Origin: Enterobacter hormaechei subsp. xiangfangensis
Lineage (GTDB): Bacteria > Pseudomonadota > Gammaproteobacteria > Enterobacterales > Enterobacteriaceae
Direction of reading: 5' to 3'
Assembly: GCF_001729785.1 (NCBI RefSeq)
Contig: NZ_CP017183.1
Location: 3,720,001 to 3,784,000 of the forward strand
Length of the DNA: 64,000 nucleotides
Numbering within the stretch: the stretch's first letter is position 1; the number at the start of each line of letters is the position of its first letter. Position numbers and translations under genes: made by a program. The notes beneath the pieces were generated by a model. It was not told where the DNA came from and made no database searches. It saw nothing but the letters and a program-made list of their open reading frames with translations. Of this stretch, positions 29,165 through 38,280 are shown piece by piece.

Positions 29165-30202
29165 ATGGCAACAATGCTGGATGTCTCACTGCGTGCGGGC
29201 GTGTCGAAGGCCACCGTTTCGCGCGTGCTGAACGGCACAGGTCAGGTTAAAGAGAGCACGCGTCAGCAGGTATTTCGCGCGATGGAGGAGCTGGGCTATC
29301 GTCCGAACTTTCTCGCGCGTTCGCTGGCTAACCAGACCAGCAACAGCATTGGTCTTGTCGTCTCGACGTTCGACGGTTTTTACTTTGGTCGTTTGCTACA
29401 GCAGGCGTCACGGCAGACCGAAAAGCACGGAAAACAGCTGATTGTTACCGACGGTCACGACGCCCCTGAACAGGAAGAACAGGCGGTGCAGATGCTCGCC
29501 GACCGCAAGTGCGACGCCATCGTGCTGTACACGCGATACATGAGCGAAAAGACGATCCTGAAGCTGATCAACAGCGTGCAGACGCCGCTGGTGATCATTA
29601 ACCGTGAAGTGAGCCAGGCGGCGGATCGCTGCGTCTTCTTTGAACAGCAGGACGCGGCCTTCAAAGCGGTGGATTACCTGATAAGCCAGGGTCATCGGGA
29701 GATCGCCTGTATCACCGTCCCGATCCACACCCCAACGGGTAAAGCGCGGCTGATGGGCTACCGTAAGGCGCTGGAGAAGCACGGTATTCGTCTCGACGAG
29801 CGGCGGATTAAATACGGCGATGCAGGCATGACGCGGGGTTACGAGCTGTGCAAGGAGCTGATTGCGGAAAAGACATCGTTCAGCGCCCTGTTTGCCTGTA
29901 ATGATGATATGGCCCTGGGCGCCTCCAAAGCATTACACCAGGCCGGGCTGAAGATCCCGCAGGATATTTCGCTGTTTGGTTTTGACGATGCCCCCAGCGC
30001 AAAGTGGCTGGAGCCTGCCCTGTCGTCGGTATATTTGCCGATCGACAACATGATCGTCACGGCAATCGACCAGGCGATCCGGCTGGCAAAAAACCAGCCG
30101 GTTGAAGCGATCCCGCCGTTCACCGGCACGCTGGTGTTACGCGATTCGGTGACAACAGGGCCGTGGTTTAATCAGACCAGCTCTAACGCCAGCAGCTCCT
30201 GA
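29165..30202 (+). CDS. LacI-family repressor, AscG-like
   Basis: The 345-residue protein has the N-terminal helix-turn-helix TMLDVSLRAGVSKATVSRVLNG and a sugar-binding effector domain (GLVVSTFDGFYFGRLLQQ, DISLFGFDDAPSAKW). It resembles AscG, the repressor of the beta-glucoside asc operon, which fits its place divergent from a PTS IIC and GH1 pair. The ATG at 29165 follows CAGGAA and gives the standard LacI-family N-terminus. Its last 31 bases overlap the lysA 3' end on the opposite strand. Confidence 0.88.
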   Translation: MATMLDVSLRAGVSKATVSRVLNGTGQVKESTRQQVFRAMEELGYRPNFLARSLANQTSNSIGLVVSTFDGFYFGRLLQQASRQTEKHGKQLIVTDGHDAPEQEEQAVQMLADRKCDAIVLYTRYMSEKTILKLINSVQTPLVIINREVSQAADRCVFFEQQDAAFKAVDYLISQGHREIACITVPIHTPTGKARLMGYRKALEKHGIRLDERRIKYGDAGMTRGYELCKELIAEKTSFSALFACNDDMALGASKALHQAGLKIPQDISLFGFDDAPSAKWLEPALSSVYLPIDNMIVTAIDQAIRLAKNQPVEAIPPFTGTLVLRDSVTTGPWFNQTSSNASSS

Positions 30203-31434
30203 ATGGTCTGGCGACGGCGAATCAGCCGCGCCACGCCGTTATCAAACAGCACTTCCGGCAGCAGCGGGCGGCTATTGTAGTTGGAAGACATAGACGCCCC
30301 GTACGCACCGGTATCATGCAGCACCAGATAATCTCCCGGTTTTACCTCTGGCAGCGAACGGGTTTCGACTTTCCCGCCTTCCTGCTGAGTAAAGACGTCA
30401 CCGGATTCACACAGCGGGCCGGCAACAACGGTCTCGATGCGCGGCGCGTTGACCAGATCGCGGCCATCGGCGGCAAGCGCGGTAATGTGATGATAGCTGC
30501 CGTACATGGACGGGCGCATCAGGTCGTTGAAGCCAGCATCAATCAGCACAAAGTGACGGCTTCCCATCTCCTTCACGCTCCGCACCTGCGCCACCAGCAC
30601 GCCAGCTTCGGCGACCAGGAAACGACCCGGCTCAATCTCCAGCTTCACCGCATGGCCCAGATGGGCAGCGATCCTGTCACGCGCGGCGCTCCACAGGCCG
30701 TAATAGTGATCCGTGTCGATCGCCTCTTCTCCTTCGCGGTAAGGGATCGAAAGCCCTCCCCCTGCGGAGATCGCCTCCAGATCCTGACCAAAATCGATAA
30801 CCTGACGCACCATTGCGCCACAGACCTGCTCAAGATGGCCATAATCCACGCCGGACCCGATATGCATGTGAATGCCCACCAGCTTGAGGTTGTAGCGTTG
30901 TAAAACCTCCAGCGCCGCAGGCATATCGGCATACCAGATCCCGTGTTTACTGTTTTCGCCCCCAGTGTTGGTTTTCTGACTGTGGCCGTGACCAAAGCCC
31001 GGGTTGACGCGCAGCCAGACGCGATGGCCAGGAGAGACCTGCCCAAGCTGTTCCAGCATATCCACCGAACCAGCATTGACCGGGATTTGCAGCTCGTGCA
31101 CGCGCGCCAGCGTGGCGTCGTCTATCAGGTCAGCGGTGAAGACGATCGCGTCGCTGTCGGCTTTCGGATCAAACCCGGCCGCCAGCGCACGTTCGATCTC
31201 ACCCAGCGATACGGAGTCAACCTTCACGCCCTGCTCGCGCATCAAGCGCAGAATATGAATATTGGAGCAGGCTTTCTGCGCAAAACGCACCACGTCAAAC
31301 TGATGCAGCGCGGCGATCTTCTCGCGGACAATCTGCGCATCGTAGACCCACACCGGACAGCCGAATTCGGCAGGCAGGCGCAGCAGGTTATCGGCGTTTA
31401 AATCGGTTTCGGTCTGGTTGAGCGGGCGTGGCAT
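30172..31434 (-). CDS. lysA: Diaminopimelate decarboxylase
   Basis: LysA carries out the last step of lysine synthesis, decarboxylating meso-diaminopimelate with pyridoxal phosphate. The 420-residue product has the cofactor lysine in RFAQKACSNIHIL, the phosphate-binding SAGGGLSIPY and the active-site CESGDVF. The start at 31434 equals E. coli LysA. It is divergent from lysR, its activator. Tail-to-tail overlap with the LacI-family gene is 31 bases. Confidence 0.98.
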   Translation of the reverse strand: MPRPLNQTETDLNADNLLRLPAEFGCPVWVYDAQIVREKIAALHQFDVVRFAQKACSNIHILRLMREQGVKVDSVSLGEIERALAAGFDPKADSDAIVFTADLIDDATLARVHELQIPVNAGSVDMLEQLGQVSPGHRVWLRVNPGFGHGHSQKTNTGGENSKHGIWYADMPAALEVLQRYNLKLVGIHMHIGSGVDYGHLEQVCGAMVRQVIDFGQDLEAISAGGGLSIPYREGEEAIDTDHYYGLWSAARDRIAAHLGHAVKLEIEPGRFLVAEAGVLVAQVRSVKEMGSRHFVLIDAGFNDLMRPSMYGSYHHITALAADGRDLVNAPRIETVVAGPLCESGDVFTQQEGGKVETRSLPEVKPGDYLVLHDTGAYGASMSSNYNSRPLLPEVLFDNGVARLIRRRQTIQELLALELV

Positions 31435-31554
31435 GGTCGTCTCCGGAAATCTGTTTTTTATCATTACGCCATAGCCTGAAGAGAATAAAAAATATCGTTT
31501 TATCGTGAGTCTATGCAAAAATGATATGGAACACGCTCAGCCATCAGGTGCCCT

Positions 31555-32481
31555 ATGCCCGCCGTTAACCTACGCCATATCGAGATTTTTCATGCGGTGA
31601 TGACCACCGGCAATCTCACTGAAGCCGCGCACATGCTGCACACCTCGCAGCCGACGGTCAGCCGCGAGCTGGCGCGTTTTGAGAAAGTGCTGGGGCTGAA
31701 GCTGTTTGAACGCACCCGCGGCAGGCTGCATCCAACGGTGCAGGGTTTACGTCTGTTTGAGGAGGTTCAGCGCTCCTGGTACGGGCTGGACAGGATCGTG
31801 AGCGCGGCAGAGAGCCTGAGGGAGTTCCGCCAGGGCGAACTGTCCATCGTCTGCCTGCCGGTCTTTTCCCAGTCATTCCTGCCGGTACTGTTACAGCCGT
31901 TTCTGGCCCGCTATCCGGAGGTCAGCCTGACCATCGTGCCGCAGGAGTCGCCGCTGCTGGAGGAGTGGCTTTCGGCCCAGCGCCACGATCTGGGTCTGAC
32001 TGAAACCCTCGTCACGCCAGCGGGAACGGAACGCACGGAGCTGCTGTCGCTGGATGAGGTCTGCGTGCTGCCTGCCAGCCACCCGCTTGCCCACAAAACC
32101 GTGCTGACACCGGCGGATTTTCACGGTGAGAACTATATCAGCCTGTCGCAGACCGACAGCTACCGGCAGCTTCTGGATGGCCTGTTTGCCGAACATCAGG
32201 TGAAGCGGCGGATGGTGATGGAAACGCACAGTGCGGCGTCAATTTGCGCGATGGTGCGCGCGGGCGTGGGTATTTCGGTGGTGAACCCGCTCACGGCCAT
32301 GGACTACGCCAGCAGCGGCGTGGTTCTGCGCCGTTTTAGCGTTTCCGTTCCCTTTACCGTGAGCCTGATCCGCCCGCTGCACCGGCCCGCCTCAGCGCTG
32401 GTTGATGCCTTTTGTGAACATCTGATTGCGCACGCGCGTCAGGTGGCGCTTCGCTTACCTGACCTGCAAAAACCTTTATGA
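31555..32481 (+). CDS. lysR: LysR, activator of lysA
   Basis: The founding LysR-type regulator activates lysA when diaminopimelate is present. The winged helix at residues 5-60 includes [26 protein letters not shown], with the substrate-binding domain after residue 90. 308 residues against 311 in E. coli. The last ~15 residues ([15 protein letters not shown]) do not resemble E. coli LysR and are encoded by a REP-like palindrome; see the repeat entry. The stop overlaps the ygeA 3' end by 6 bases. Confidence 0.96.
   Translation: MPAVNLRHIEIFHAVMTTGNLTEAAHMLHTSQPTVSRELARFEKVLGLKLFERTRGRLHPTVQGLRLFEEVQRSWYGLDRIVSAAESLREFRQGELSIVCLPVFSQSFLPVLLQPFLARYPEVSLTIVPQESPLLEEWLSAQRHDLGLTETLVTPAGTERTELLSLDEVCVLPASHPLAHKTVLTPADFHGENYISLSQTDSYRQLLDGLFAEHQVKRRMVMETHSAASICAMVRAGVGISVVNPLTAMDYASSGVVLRRFSVSVPFTVSLIRPLHRPASALVDAFCEHLIAHARQVALRLPDLQKPL
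32438..32468. repeat. REP-like palindrome inside the 3' end of lysR
   Basis: GTCAGGTGGCGCTTCGCTT followed by ACCTGAC matches the REP units at 39575 and 44593 except at a few bases. Two stem positions differ on both arms in a compensating way (C-G to T-A and G-C to A-T), so the hairpin is kept. It encodes the last residues of LysR. Confidence 0.75.
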
Positions 32482-33168
32482 CAGCATAAACTCCACCGCA
32501 TCCGCGGCATGGATGGCGGCGGTATCGAAGACCGGTATCGGGCTTCGGTCTGCCGGCACCAGCAGACCGATTTCGGTACAGCCGAAGATGACCCCTTCCG
32601 CTCCCTGCTGCGCCAGTTTCTCTATCACGCTGACGTACCAGGCGCGCGAAGCTTCGCTGAAGGTGCCCAGACACAGCTCATCAAAAATAATCTGGTTAAT
32701 GCGCGCCCGGTCAGCCTCCTCCGGGATCAGGCTTTCAATCCCGAACTGGCTGCTCAGCCGCCCGCGGTAAAAATCCTGTTCCATGGTGTAGCGCGTCCCC
32801 AGCAGCGCCACGCGCGTCATGCCGGCGGTACGTATGGCACGCCCGGTGGCATCCGCGATATGTAAGAACGGCAGCGAACAGCGGTCTTCAATGTGCGACG
32901 CCACCTTATGCATGGTGTTGGTACACAGCAGAATACCCTGCGCGCCCGCACGCTCCAGCCCGAGCGCGGCGTCCGCCAGTATCTGCCCCGCTTTGTCCCA
33001 CTCCCCGCTCGACTGGCAGGCTTCTATTTCATGGAAATCCACGCTGTGCAGCAGCAGGCTGGCTGAATGCAGACCGCCCAGACGCTGTTTAACGCCTTCA
33101 TTAATCAGGCGGTAGTACGGGATCGTTGATTCCCAGCTCATGCCCCCTAACAGACCGATCGTTTTCAT
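32476..33168 (-). CDS. ygeA: YgeA, amino-acid racemase of the Asp/Glu racemase superfamily
   Basis: YgeA is a cofactor-independent broad-specificity amino-acid racemase in E. coli. The 230-residue product starts [15 protein letters not shown] and has the two catalytic cysteines in [10 protein letters not shown] (near residue 83) and [10 protein letters not shown] (near 197). The reading frame extends upstream to 33555 but the family N-terminus is at 33168, where a GGAGGAAAG-like site precedes it. It is convergent with lysR. Confidence 0.95.
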   Translation of the reverse strand: MKTIGLLGGMSWESTIPYYRLINEGVKQRLGGLHSASLLLHSVDFHEIEACQSSGEWDKAGQILADAALGLERAGAQGILLCTNTMHKVASHIEDRCSLPFLHIADATGRAIRTAGMTRVALLGTRYTMEQDFYRGRLSSQFGIESLIPEEADRARINQIIFDELCLGTFSEASRAWYVSVIEKLAQQGAEGVIFGCTEIGLLVPADRSPIPVFDTAAIHAADAVEFMLS

Positions 33169-33265
33169 CTTTCCTCCTGTGCGTTTCACCCAGTGAAGCA
33201 AACTTGTGATCGCCTTTCCAGTTATTTGGCTAAACGTTTCCTTTTCTCGGCGGGTGAGATAAGTT

Positions 33266-33286
33266 AATTGAAACAATGTTTCATTA
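33266..33286. promoter_or_regulatory. KdgR-like box before kdgF
   Basis: AATTGAAACAATGTTTCATTA is a near palindrome of the KdgR consensus type (GAAAC around a short centre, then GTTTC). It lies 18 bases before the kdgF ATG, a repressing position. Confidence 0.75.
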
Positions 33287-33303
33287 CATAACAGGGCGAA
33301 AAT

Positions 33304-33627
33304 ATGTTTATTTTCCATAAAGAGACCACGCTTGAGGATCTGGGCAACGGCGTGACGCGTCGTATTCTGGCGCACGACGGCAGGATGATGGCGGTGGAAG
33401 TGAATTTCGAGGAAGGCGCGATTGGCCCGATGCATAACCACCCGCATGAGCAACTCACCTACGTTCTCTCGGGGGAATTTGAGTTCACCATTGGCGAGGA
33501 GAAGCATGTGGTGACCGCGGGCGACACCCTCTATAAAGCGCCGCACGTGATGCACGGCTGCGTTTGCCTGAAACCCGGCACCCTGCTGGATACCTTTACG
33601 CCGGTACGCGAAGATTTCCTGAAATAA
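33304..33627 (+). CDS. kdgF: KdgF, cupin enzyme converting unsaturated uronates to 5-keto-4-deoxyuronate
   Basis: The 107-residue cupin has the metal-site histidines in [19 protein letters not shown] and HVMHGCVC. KdgF speeds conversion of the unsaturated monouronate released from pectin or alginate to 5-keto-4-deoxyuronate, the KduI substrate. The assignment rests on the KdgF-like sequence [20 protein letters not shown], the KdgR-like box just upstream, and the neighbouring pectin genes. It faces fepE with a shared terminator between. Confidence 0.85.
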   Translation: MFIFHKETTLEDLGNGVTRRILAHDGRMMAVEVNFEEGAIGPMHNHPHEQLTYVLSGEFEFTIGEEKHVVTAGDTLYKAPHVMHGCVCLKPGTLLDTFTPVREDFLK

Positions 33628-33656
33628 AAAAAGGCGCTCAGTTGAGCGCCTTTTTT
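33626..33656. terminator. Bidirectional terminator between kdgF and fepE
   Basis: AAAAAAGGCGCTCA, GT, TGAGCGCCTTTTTT is a perfect hairpin flanked by A and T runs, so it can end transcription from either side. Confidence 0.92.
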
Positions 33657-33660
33657 GATG

Positions 33661-34797
33661 TTATTCCGTTACCGGCTCAGGAAGTTGTTCCGGCAGCGGG
33701 TTGCGGGTGCTCATAGCCTCGCGCAGCAGCACGCTGCCACAGGCGAACAGTCCACCCAGAATACACGCCAGCAGCACGATGAGGGCTTTGCCCGGGCCAT
33801 CTTTTTTCACCGGCATAGAAGGTGAAAGCTGGTATTTGAACGGCTCCAGGCTCACATCTTCGAAGGAGAGTTTTTGCAGCTGTGCCAGATAGTATTCGCG
33901 GTTCTGGAAATCGGCGTTCAGCTCAGAAACGTCCTTGAGATTTTTTTCAATCTGCAATTTCTGCGCAATCCCGTCCGCACCGAGGGCGACGGAATAATCC
34001 GGATCGTCTTTCACCGCCTGTCCATTGCTGTAAACCGGCTTTTTGATCCCAGCCGCGTTCGCCACTTCCAGCGAGTAGTTCAGGCGTTGCAGGTTGGTAT
34101 TGTGGATATTGGTCAGACGGACCCGATCCAACTCCAGCTGCTGCTGTACCGTTTTGGTTCTCAGGATCAGCTGATCGCGAATGTTTTGCATGGTCTCCTG
34201 CTCGACGATGCGGGAGATGTACTGAATGTAACCATTCAACACTTTCTGCGCATCCTCTGCCGTTGGGGCTGTGAAGCTTAACGTCCAGGAGAGGTATGGT
34301 GCTTTATCGGCATTTTTTTCCTGCGTGTTATCAACAGCCTTCATCTTTTCGGCAATATTGACCACCGCGCGGTGCAGTTCCAGCGGGTCAACCTCAGCGC
34401 CATCGAGCTGAGCCATCACGTAAGGTGAGCTCTTCATGTACTCTTCAAGCAGAGACTGGGACTGAAACTTTTTGATAAACAGATTAAACACATCCGCACG
34501 GGTAATTTTCACGTCGACATCAAGCACCTGGAGCGCCACCATCATCTGGCGCAGCGAACTCCACTGCGTCTGTTCCGCGGGCGTAATGACCGCTTTACTG
34601 GTCCATTTTTGCGGTATCAGAAAGGCGATTGCCAGGCCGACCAGTGCAAATGCAAAGACAATGGTGATGATGCGTTTTTTTGCTGCCAGCAGGACGTCCA
34701 GCAGACCCAGAAGATCTATTTCTTTAGCGCTGACCGCCGGGGGAGCATAGTGAGGAAAATTGAGATCCGTATGTTTTTTGAAATCCATCGCTGACAT
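33661..34797 (-). CDS. fepE: FepE, Wzz-family O-antigen chain-length regulator
   Basis: FepE-type Wzz proteins set very long O-antigen chain length in the inner membrane. The 378-residue product has an N-terminal transmembrane helix around residues 45-65 (ITIVFAFALVGLAIAFLIPQKW), a long coiled-coil periplasmic domain, the QLSPSMPVKKDGPGKA motif before the second helix ALIVLLACILGGLFACGSVLL. The QRLNYSLEVANAAGIKKPVYSNG segment (split here as NYSLEVANAAGIKKP and PVYSNGQAV) is FepE-like. In E. coli fepE is in the enterobactin locus; here it lies in a pectin-utilisation block. Start at 34797 chosen from similarity; 34788 is possible. Confidence 0.9.
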   Translation of the reverse strand: MSAMDFKKHTDLNFPHYAPPAVSAKEIDLLGLLDVLLAAKKRIITIVFAFALVGLAIAFLIPQKWTSKAVITPAEQTQWSSLRQMMVALQVLDVDVKITRADVFNLFIKKFQSQSLLEEYMKSSPYVMAQLDGAEVDPLELHRAVVNIAEKMKAVDNTQEKNADKAPYLSWTLSFTAPTAEDAQKVLNGYIQYISRIVEQETMQNIRDQLILRTKTVQQQLELDRVRLTNIHNTNLQRLNYSLEVANAAGIKKPVYSNGQAVKDDPDYSVALGADGIAQKLQIEKNLKDVSELNADFQNREYYLAQLQKLSFEDVSLEPFKYQLSPSMPVKKDGPGKALIVLLACILGGLFACGSVLLREAMSTRNPLPEQLPEPVTE

Positions 34798-35341
34798 AAC
34801 TGTTCTTCTTTTAAGGATGCAGTGAAATTCTGCCTGACTGGTTCCGGTGTAACAAATCATACAAGAATGTAAGAATTATCTGAATGACGAATTGGTACAT
34901 CTGTAGACCTGCTATCAGATCTGGTAGTTAGCCACGCTGCGTGACTATTGTTATTCCTGCTCCCCTTTTGCTTCATTATCTCTTCCTCATGGGCCGCGGC
35001 GAACGTCCGTGGAAAGTCAAAAATGCCACCTCCCTCACTATATTGAAACAGCGTTTCGACGCTGATCACATTTCCACCATTAAGCGAATGACGCAGAAAT
35101 AAATCGCAATAATATAAAATAAAACGTTGTTTTAGTATCCAAGAACACCGGTTCAGCTCTTTTGAAACCCGAAGCGCTTACACCACGACGAAAGACAAAA
35201 AAGCGTTAAAAAACAAACGTAGGTTTTGCCGTTGCCAGACGTTGCACCCTGAATTTCAGCTCCCATGCCGCGCATCGCAGGCCTGGGAAAATGTAACAAA
35301 GCAGATTTCGTATTAAACCATTGATTGCCAGGTAGGTATGT
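34798..35341. promoter_or_regulatory. 544-base control region between fepE and the tog operon with two KdgR-like boxes
   Basis: No gene is supported here. KdgR-like boxes lie at 35041-35060 (TATTGAAACAGCGTTTCGAC) and 35117-35137 (AAATAAAACGTTGTTTTAGTA). The first also contains a CAGCG-6-CGCTG palindrome. Their position fits repression of the rightward transport operon. The rest presumably holds the fepE and tog promoters. Confidence 0.65.
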
Positions 35342-36232
35342 ATGAATGAAAACAAGCTGCTGGGGCTCGCATGGATATCACCCTATATCATCGGGCTGAT
35401 ACTCTTTACGGCATTCCCCTTCGTCTCATCGTTTTTCCTCAGCTTTACGGATTACGATTTGATGAGTCCGCCGGTGTTTAACGGCATCGAAAACTATCGC
35501 TACATGTTTACCGAAGACACGCTCTTCTGGAAATCCATGGGCGTGACCTTTGCCTATGTATTTTTAACCATCCCGCTAAAGCTCGCCTTTGCATTAGGAA
35601 TTGCCTTTGTCCTGAACTTTAAATTACGCGGCATCGGCTTTTTCCGAACGGCCTACTATATTCCGTCGATCCTCGGCAGCTCCGTCGCCATTGCCGTATT
35701 GTGGCGCGCCTTATTTGCCATCGATGGCCTGCTGAACAGCTTTATCGGCGTTTTTGGCTTTGATCCGGTGAACTGGCTGGGCGAGCCGTCGCTGGCGCTG
35801 ATGTCCGTTACCCTGCTGCGCGTCTGGCAGTTCGGTTCCGCGATGGTCATCTTCCTGGCCGCGCTGCAAAACGTACCGCAGTCCCAGTATGAAGCGGCAA
35901 TGATCGATGGCGCATCGAAATGGCAGATGTTCATGAAGGTGACCGTGCCACTGATTACGCCGGTGATCTTCTTCAACTTCATCATGCAGACCACGCAGGC
36001 GTTCCAGGAATTTACCGGGCCGTACGTGATTACCGGCGGCGGGCCAACCTATTCGACCTATCTGTTCTCGCTCTACATCTACGACACCGCCTTTAAGTAT
36101 TTCGATATGGGCTATGGCGCGGCGCTGGCGTGGATCCTGTTCCTGGTGGTGGCCGTCTTCGCCGGTATCGCCTTTAAGTCGTCGAAATACTGGGTGTTCT
36201 ACTCCGCCGATAAAGGAGGCAAAAATGGCTGA
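35342..36232 (+). CDS. togM: Oligogalacturonide ABC transporter permease, TogM-like
   Basis: The 296-residue permease has six transmembrane segments and the MalF/UgpA-type EAA loop YEAAMIDGASKWQMFMKVTVPLITP split as EAAMIDGASKWQ and KVTVPLITP. It is the first of four genes (permease, permease, ATPase, binding protein) behind KdgR-like boxes, in a block with pectin-fragment genes, which matches the TogMNAB importer of soft-rot bacteria. A strong AGGTAGG site precedes the ATG. Substrate is inferred from context. Confidence 0.86.
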   Translation: MNENKLLGLAWISPYIIGLILFTAFPFVSSFFLSFTDYDLMSPPVFNGIENYRYMFTEDTLFWKSMGVTFAYVFLTIPLKLAFALGIAFVLNFKLRGIGFFRTAYYIPSILGSSVAIAVLWRALFAIDGLLNSFIGVFGFDPVNWLGEPSLALMSVTLLRVWQFGSAMVIFLAALQNVPQSQYEAAMIDGASKWQMFMKVTVPLITPVIFFNFIMQTTQAFQEFTGPYVITGGGPTYSTYLFSLYIYDTAFKYFDMGYGAALAWILFLVVAVFAGIAFKSSKYWVFYSADKGGKNG

Positions 36233-37127
36233 TATTCAACAACTCTCCACGGCAAGAAGCGTCGCCGAACGCGAAGTGGCCCGCACGCTGCGCAGAGAGA
36301 AAATCAACGCCTCCGTTCGCTATGTGATTCTGCTGGTTGTCGGCCTGCTGATGCTTTACCCGCTGGTGTGGATGTTCTCCGCGTCGTTCAAACCGAACCA
36401 CGAGATCTTCACCACACTGAGCCTGTGGCCTGCCCACGCCACCTGGGATGGTTTCGTAAACGGCTGGAAAACCGGCACCGAGTACAACTTCGGCCATTAC
36501 ATGCTGAACACCTTTAAGTATGTGATCCCGAAAGTGATCCTGACCATTATCTCCTCCACCATCGTGGCGTACGGCTTTGCCCGCTTCGAGATCCCGTGGA
36601 AGAAGTTCTGGTTCGCCACGCTCATCACCACCATGCTGCTGCCCAGCACCGTGCTGCTGATCCCGCAGTACCTGATGTTCCGTGAAATGGGCATGCTCAA
36701 CAGCTATATGCCGCTGTACCTGCCGCTGGCCTTCGCCACTCAGGGGTTCTTCGTCTTCATGCTGATCCAGTTCCTGCGCGGCGTCCCGCGTGACATGGAA
36801 GAGGCGGCGCAGATTGACGGCTGTAACTCCATTCAGGTGCTGTGGTACGTGGTAGTGCCGATCCTGAAACCGGCCATTATCTCCGTCGCCCTGTTCCAGT
36901 TCATGTGGTCCATGAACGACTTTATCGGGCCGCTGATTTACGTCTACAGCGTGGATAAATACCCCATCGCACTGGCGCTGAAAATGTCCATCGATGTCAC
37001 CGAAGGCGCGCCGTGGAACGAAATTCTGGCAATGGCGAGCATCTCCATTCTGCCATCCATCATTGTCTTCTTCCTGGCACAGCGCTACTTCGTACAGGGC
37101 GTCACCAGCAGCGGAATTAAAGGTTAA
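36225..37127 (+). CDS. togN: Oligogalacturonide ABC transporter permease, TogN-like
   Basis: The 300-residue permease has six transmembrane helices and the EAA loop MEEAAQIDGCNSIQVLWYVV. The start at 36225 follows AAAGGAGG and overlaps the togM 3' end by 8 bases, a coupled arrangement; the open frame extends further upstream inside togM but without a start signal. It pairs with TogM in the membrane channel. Confidence 0.87.
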   Translation: MADIQQLSTARSVAEREVARTLRREKINASVRYVILLVVGLLMLYPLVWMFSASFKPNHEIFTTLSLWPAHATWDGFVNGWKTGTEYNFGHYMLNTFKYVIPKVILTIISSTIVAYGFARFEIPWKKFWFATLITTMLLPSTVLLIPQYLMFREMGMLNSYMPLYLPLAFATQGFFVFMLIQFLRGVPRDMEEAAQIDGCNSIQVLWYVVVPILKPAIISVALFQFMWSMNDFIGPLIYVYSVDKYPIALALKMSIDVTEGAPWNEILAMASISILPSIIVFFLAQRYFVQGVTSSGIKG

Positions 37128-37139
37128 GAGGGAAATACC

Positions 37140-38267
37140 ATGGCTGAAGTTATTTTCAACAAGCTGGAAAAGGTCTACTCCAACGGCTTTAAAGCGGTAC
37201 ACGCTATCGATCTTAAAATTGCTGAAGGGGAATTCATGGTGATCGTCGGCCCATCCGGCTGCGCCAAATCCACGACCCTGCGCATGCTGGCGGGGCTCGA
37301 AACCATCAGCGGCGGCGAGGTGCGCATTGGCGACAAGATCGTGAACAACCTCGCGCCGAAAGAGCGCGGTATTGCAATGGTGTTCCAGAACTATGCCCTC
37401 TATCCGCACATGACGGTGCGCGAGAATCTGGCCTTTGGTCTCAAGCTGAGCAAACTGCCGAAAGATCAGATTGAGTCTCAGGTGAATGAAGCTGCCAAAA
37501 TTCTTGAACTGGAAGAGCTGCTCGACCGCCTGCCGCGCCAGCTTTCCGGCGGCCAGGCGCAGCGCGTGGCGGTAGGCCGTGCGATTGTGAAAAAACCGGA
37601 TGTGTTCCTGTTCGATGAGCCGCTTTCAAACCTCGACGCCAAACTGCGCGCTTCGATGCGTATTCGTATTTCCGACCTGCACAAGCAGCTGAAGAAGTCA
37701 GGAAAACCGGCGACCACCGTTTACGTGACACACGACCAGACCGAAGCGATGACTATGGGCGACCGCATCTGCGTGATGAAGCTCGGCCATATCATGCAGG
37801 TGGATACGCCGGACAACCTCTACCACAGGCCGAGGAACATGTTCGTGGCGGGCTTTATCGGCGCGCCGGAGATGAATATACGCAAAAGCGTACTGGTCGA
37901 AAAAGCGGGCCAGCTGCACATCGCCATTGGCGATGAAACCATGCCGCTGAACGCGGAGAAGCAGGAGAAAGTCGCGGCCTACGCGGGTCAGGAGATTTAC
38001 TACGGCGTGCGTCCGGAATTTGTGTCGCTCTCTGATGAGCCCTTCCCGAACGGCGGCTGTAGCGGGGAGATGGTGCGCGTTGAGAACATGGGCCACGAAT
38101 TCTTTGTGTACCTGAAGGTCGCGGACTACGAACTGACCGCCCGAATCCCGTCCGATGAAGCTAAGCCAATGATTGATAAGGGGCTTCATCGTAAGGTGTA
38201 TTTCACGTTTGAGATGAACAAGTGTCATATTTTTGACGCAAAAACTGAACAGAACCTCTCTCTCTGA
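37140..38267 (+). CDS. togA: Oligogalacturonide ABC transporter ATPase, TogA-like
   Basis: The 375-residue MalK-type ATPase has the Walker A loop GPSGCAKSTT (residues 37-46), Q loop VFQNYALYPH, signature LSGGQAQRVA, Walker B VFLFDEPLSNLDA and H-loop YVTHDQTEAM, and a C-terminal OB-fold regulatory domain. Walker A has alanine at position 42 where most relatives have glycine (GCGKST). It energises TogMN and lies 12 bases after togN. Confidence 0.88.
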   Translation: MAEVIFNKLEKVYSNGFKAVHAIDLKIAEGEFMVIVGPSGCAKSTTLRMLAGLETISGGEVRIGDKIVNNLAPKERGIAMVFQNYALYPHMTVRENLAFGLKLSKLPKDQIESQVNEAAKILELEELLDRLPRQLSGGQAQRVAVGRAIVKKPDVFLFDEPLSNLDAKLRASMRIRISDLHKQLKKSGKPATTVYVTHDQTEAMTMGDRICVMKLGHIMQVDTPDNLYHRPRNMFVAGFIGAPEMNIRKSVLVEKAGQLHIAIGDETMPLNAEKQEKVAAYAGQEIYYGVRPEFVSLSDEPFPNGGCSGEMVRVENMGHEFFVYLKVADYELTARIPSDEAKPMIDKGLHRKVYFTFEMNKCHIFDAKTEQNLSL

Positions 38268-38280
38268 TGGAGTGATAAAA

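Noticed and set aside
24780..30202. Prophage or insertion sequence carrying the beta-glucoside genes
   Set aside because: No integrase, transposase, terminal repeat or target duplication was found at the edges.
36174..37409. 411-codon frame opposite to togN and togA
   Set aside because: Composition rich in H, Q and D and lacking any known domain; it mirrors strong coding sequence on the plus strand.
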